Below are positions 20,427 through 21,856 of a DNA stretch of 21,856 bases, in pieces. This DNA comes from Isoetes engelmannii (taxonomy: Eukaryota; Streptophyta; Lycopodiopsida; Isoetales; Isoetaceae). The number at the start of each line of letters is the position of its first letter. The stretch's first letter is position 1. A program made the translations under genes and the position numbers. The notes under the pieces were generated by a model. The model ran no database searches, was not told the origin of the DNA, and saw only the letters and a program-made list of their open reading frames with translations. The stretch spans positions 1 to 21,856 of the forward strand of contig JAANSK020263939.1 of assembly GCA_011763485.2 (NCBI GenBank), read 5' to 3'.

Positions 20427-20481
20427 CCTGGCTATGGCGTCTACACCTGGCTATGGCCGTCCAGCCTGTCCTGGCTATGGC
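20427..20481. repeat. Three copies of CCTGGCTATGGC
   Basis: Exact 12-mers start at 20427, 20446 and 20470, with spacers of 7 and 12 bases. In one + frame the last two give PGYG. The array is short and its role unknown. Confidence 0.75.
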
Positions 20482-20647
20482 CAAATTTCCAACGAAATAG
20501 AGAGGCCCTTCAGAACTCGCCACTGCCCTTCTACAATGTTTTTGGCCATAATCCCAAGCTGCCGAGACTAGCCCGCAGTTCATGCTCTACTCACGGAGCT
20601 CATTTTTTCTGGAATCCGGACACGGTCATCAATTTTGTTTTGTGCAG

Positions 20648-20774
20648 GCGCAAGCACTTATCCCATATACAAAGTCCTCCAGGCCCCAGTGGATCGTTTT
20701 TTGCAACGGCACACGGATGAGGATGGCTTCCCGATTCCTGCACCTTCTTTTGCTCCGGTGGTTCAGACATACAG
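20648..20774 (+). other. Orphan exon-like open frame, protein not recognised
   Basis: A 127-nt interval is bounded by TTTTGTGCAG on the left and AG|GTCTGT on the right, so it has the form of an internal exon (entering needing one base, leaving with two). Its frame reads ASTYPIYKVLQAPVDRF, LQRHTDEDGFPIP and APSFAPVVQTYR, which is compositionally protein-like. I do not recognise the protein. No flanking exon is clear, so it may be part of a larger gene, a relic, or captured sequence. Confidence 0.4.
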
Positions 20775-21705
20775 GTCTGTGGGTTTTTGCTCACTTGCAT
20801 GAGTTTTAGATTAGTTGCAATCTCTGATTTTGTCTAAGTTTTGTCAAGTAGAGCAGTCTGTCTATGATCTGGCTTAATATGGTTTTTTACTCCAGTATCG
20901 ATTTGAATTGTCTTTCTGCTTTAGTCTTAGCTTGGTTCTGTGAACTTAAAGAAAAGAAGCAAAATATCTCAATTCTATAACTGGCATTTATATTTGAGTC
21001 TGCATTCACAAAGAATAACAATAGGGCCTTATTGAAGACAAAACAATGTGCGCGGGCCAATTTGAAGAAAAAGCTCCGGACAATTCTTAATAGTTGGTCC
21101 TATGCTCTTGGATTTTTAAGCACCTACTACTGAAGAAATGCAAGCACTTGAAAAATACAACATAGAAAACTTTGATTTTAGATCCACAAACCGTCTGTAG
21201 ATCTGCAATGCCAGAAGCCTTATTTGATTCGCATCTTTTTTTAAGGACATAAAACCATAACACCACAGAACCTTTTTGCATCTCCAAGGCAATATCAGTC
21301 GCTAGAAAAAACAGTCCAAGACCAGAGTCAAAAGCATGCAAAGGCCTGGTCAGTGGCAACATCTAAATCTAAACAACAATATCCCGATTTAGCTCAAGAA
21401 GAAAAAATGCAAAAGAATATCAAAGCACTAACGGACATTAATCGCAAGGAAAGGTCCAGAAAGATCCGTTGCCTGCTGGTGTTGGCGTGGGGTTCCATAT
21501 CTAGAAGCAGAATGCCAGAATCAATTTCCAATTCAAAATTTAGAAAAAGAATTTACTTTACCTTCATAAATTGGCCAATTCTTGTTTGAAATAGAACATC
21601 ATTCTACTCTAATAAAAGATGGATGAGAAATGAATTGAAATGATAGCAAGAAAATACTACCTACCTACCCAGATTTCTCTGCATGCTTTGATTTGGTCGC
21701 ATATT
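20775..21705. other. No gene recognised
   Basis: AT-rich sequence downstream of the orphan exon. A short stretch near 21008-21118 (TKNNNRALLKTK) is open but not recognised. No repeat structure seen. Confidence 0.4.
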
Positions 21706-21856
21706 TGTTGGATATATCAATACTCCACCTCATCTCTATAGGCCACGTCATCAAATGACATGGCAATCTATCTAAGAGTGCATCTGTTCATGTAGGAGTC
21801 TATATATCAAGCTACGTGAGGAGCTTGTCCCACGGTTTTCTCTATTGAATATATTG
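21706..21856 (+). mobile_element. Possible LTR start, running off the window
   Basis: TGTTGGATATATC at 21706 has the TGTTGG opening common in Copia-type LTRs. A TATA box (TATATAT, 21801-21808) lies about 95 bp in, as in a U3 promoter. The element's other end and coding part lie outside the window, so this is only a suggestion. If real, it is an incomplete view of a fossil LTR element of unknown age. Confidence 0.25.

Overview
The window looks like nuclear DNA of a seed plant, most likely a gymnosperm (conifer-like). The evidence is a set of plant-only families with small, AT-rich, GT-AG introns: a PEAPOD-type TIFY gene, a cellulose-synthase-like D (CslD) fragment and a clan-71 cytochrome P450. 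Long AT-rich intergenic stretches are filled with eroded repeats. The gymnosperm placement is an inference from the TIFY protein, which pairs a PPD domain with a JAZ-like TIFY/Jas region, and from the P450, which reads like the gymnosperm CYP750 group. No database search was possible.

Layout. 1-4560: no gene recognised; one GC-rich hairpin patch (about 2585-2640) and a possible SINE remnant with a short tandem duplication (3690-3895). 4615-7118: PEAPOD/TIFY gene on the + strand, preceded by a G-box and short upstream ORFs; seven exons are modelled, and the last Jas exon is out of frame with the rest. 7120-8337: unannotated, with one unrecognised open frame. 8338-10477: a 2.1-kb element with 23-bp perfect inverted termini and mirror-image subterminal arrays of a GGTGATTCC motif, with no transposase visible. 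11280-11856: broken exon of a CslD gene on the - strand. 13484-15167: tandem repeats, a pol III box-B-like patch, an unrecognised open frame and a short imperfect inverted repeat. 16430-17450: protein-like scraps on the - strand that cannot be assembled. 17945-19480: nearly complete two-exon P450 on the - strand with two in-frame stop codons. Its 5' flank carries a 231-bp-spaced duplication around a long GT microsatellite. 20648-20774: an orphan exon-like frame on the + strand. 21706-21856: a possible LTR start running off the end.

The genes do not form a pathway. PEAPOD is a transcriptional co-repressor of cell proliferation, CslD proteins make wall glycans, and the P450 would be an ER-bound specialised-metabolism oxygenase. 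Only the TIFY locus may still be functional, and its C-terminus is in question. The other two recognisable genes are relics. The most unusual items are the mirror-array element, the frame discontinuity inside the Jas motif, and the frame-neutral 81-nt intron in the TIFY gene.
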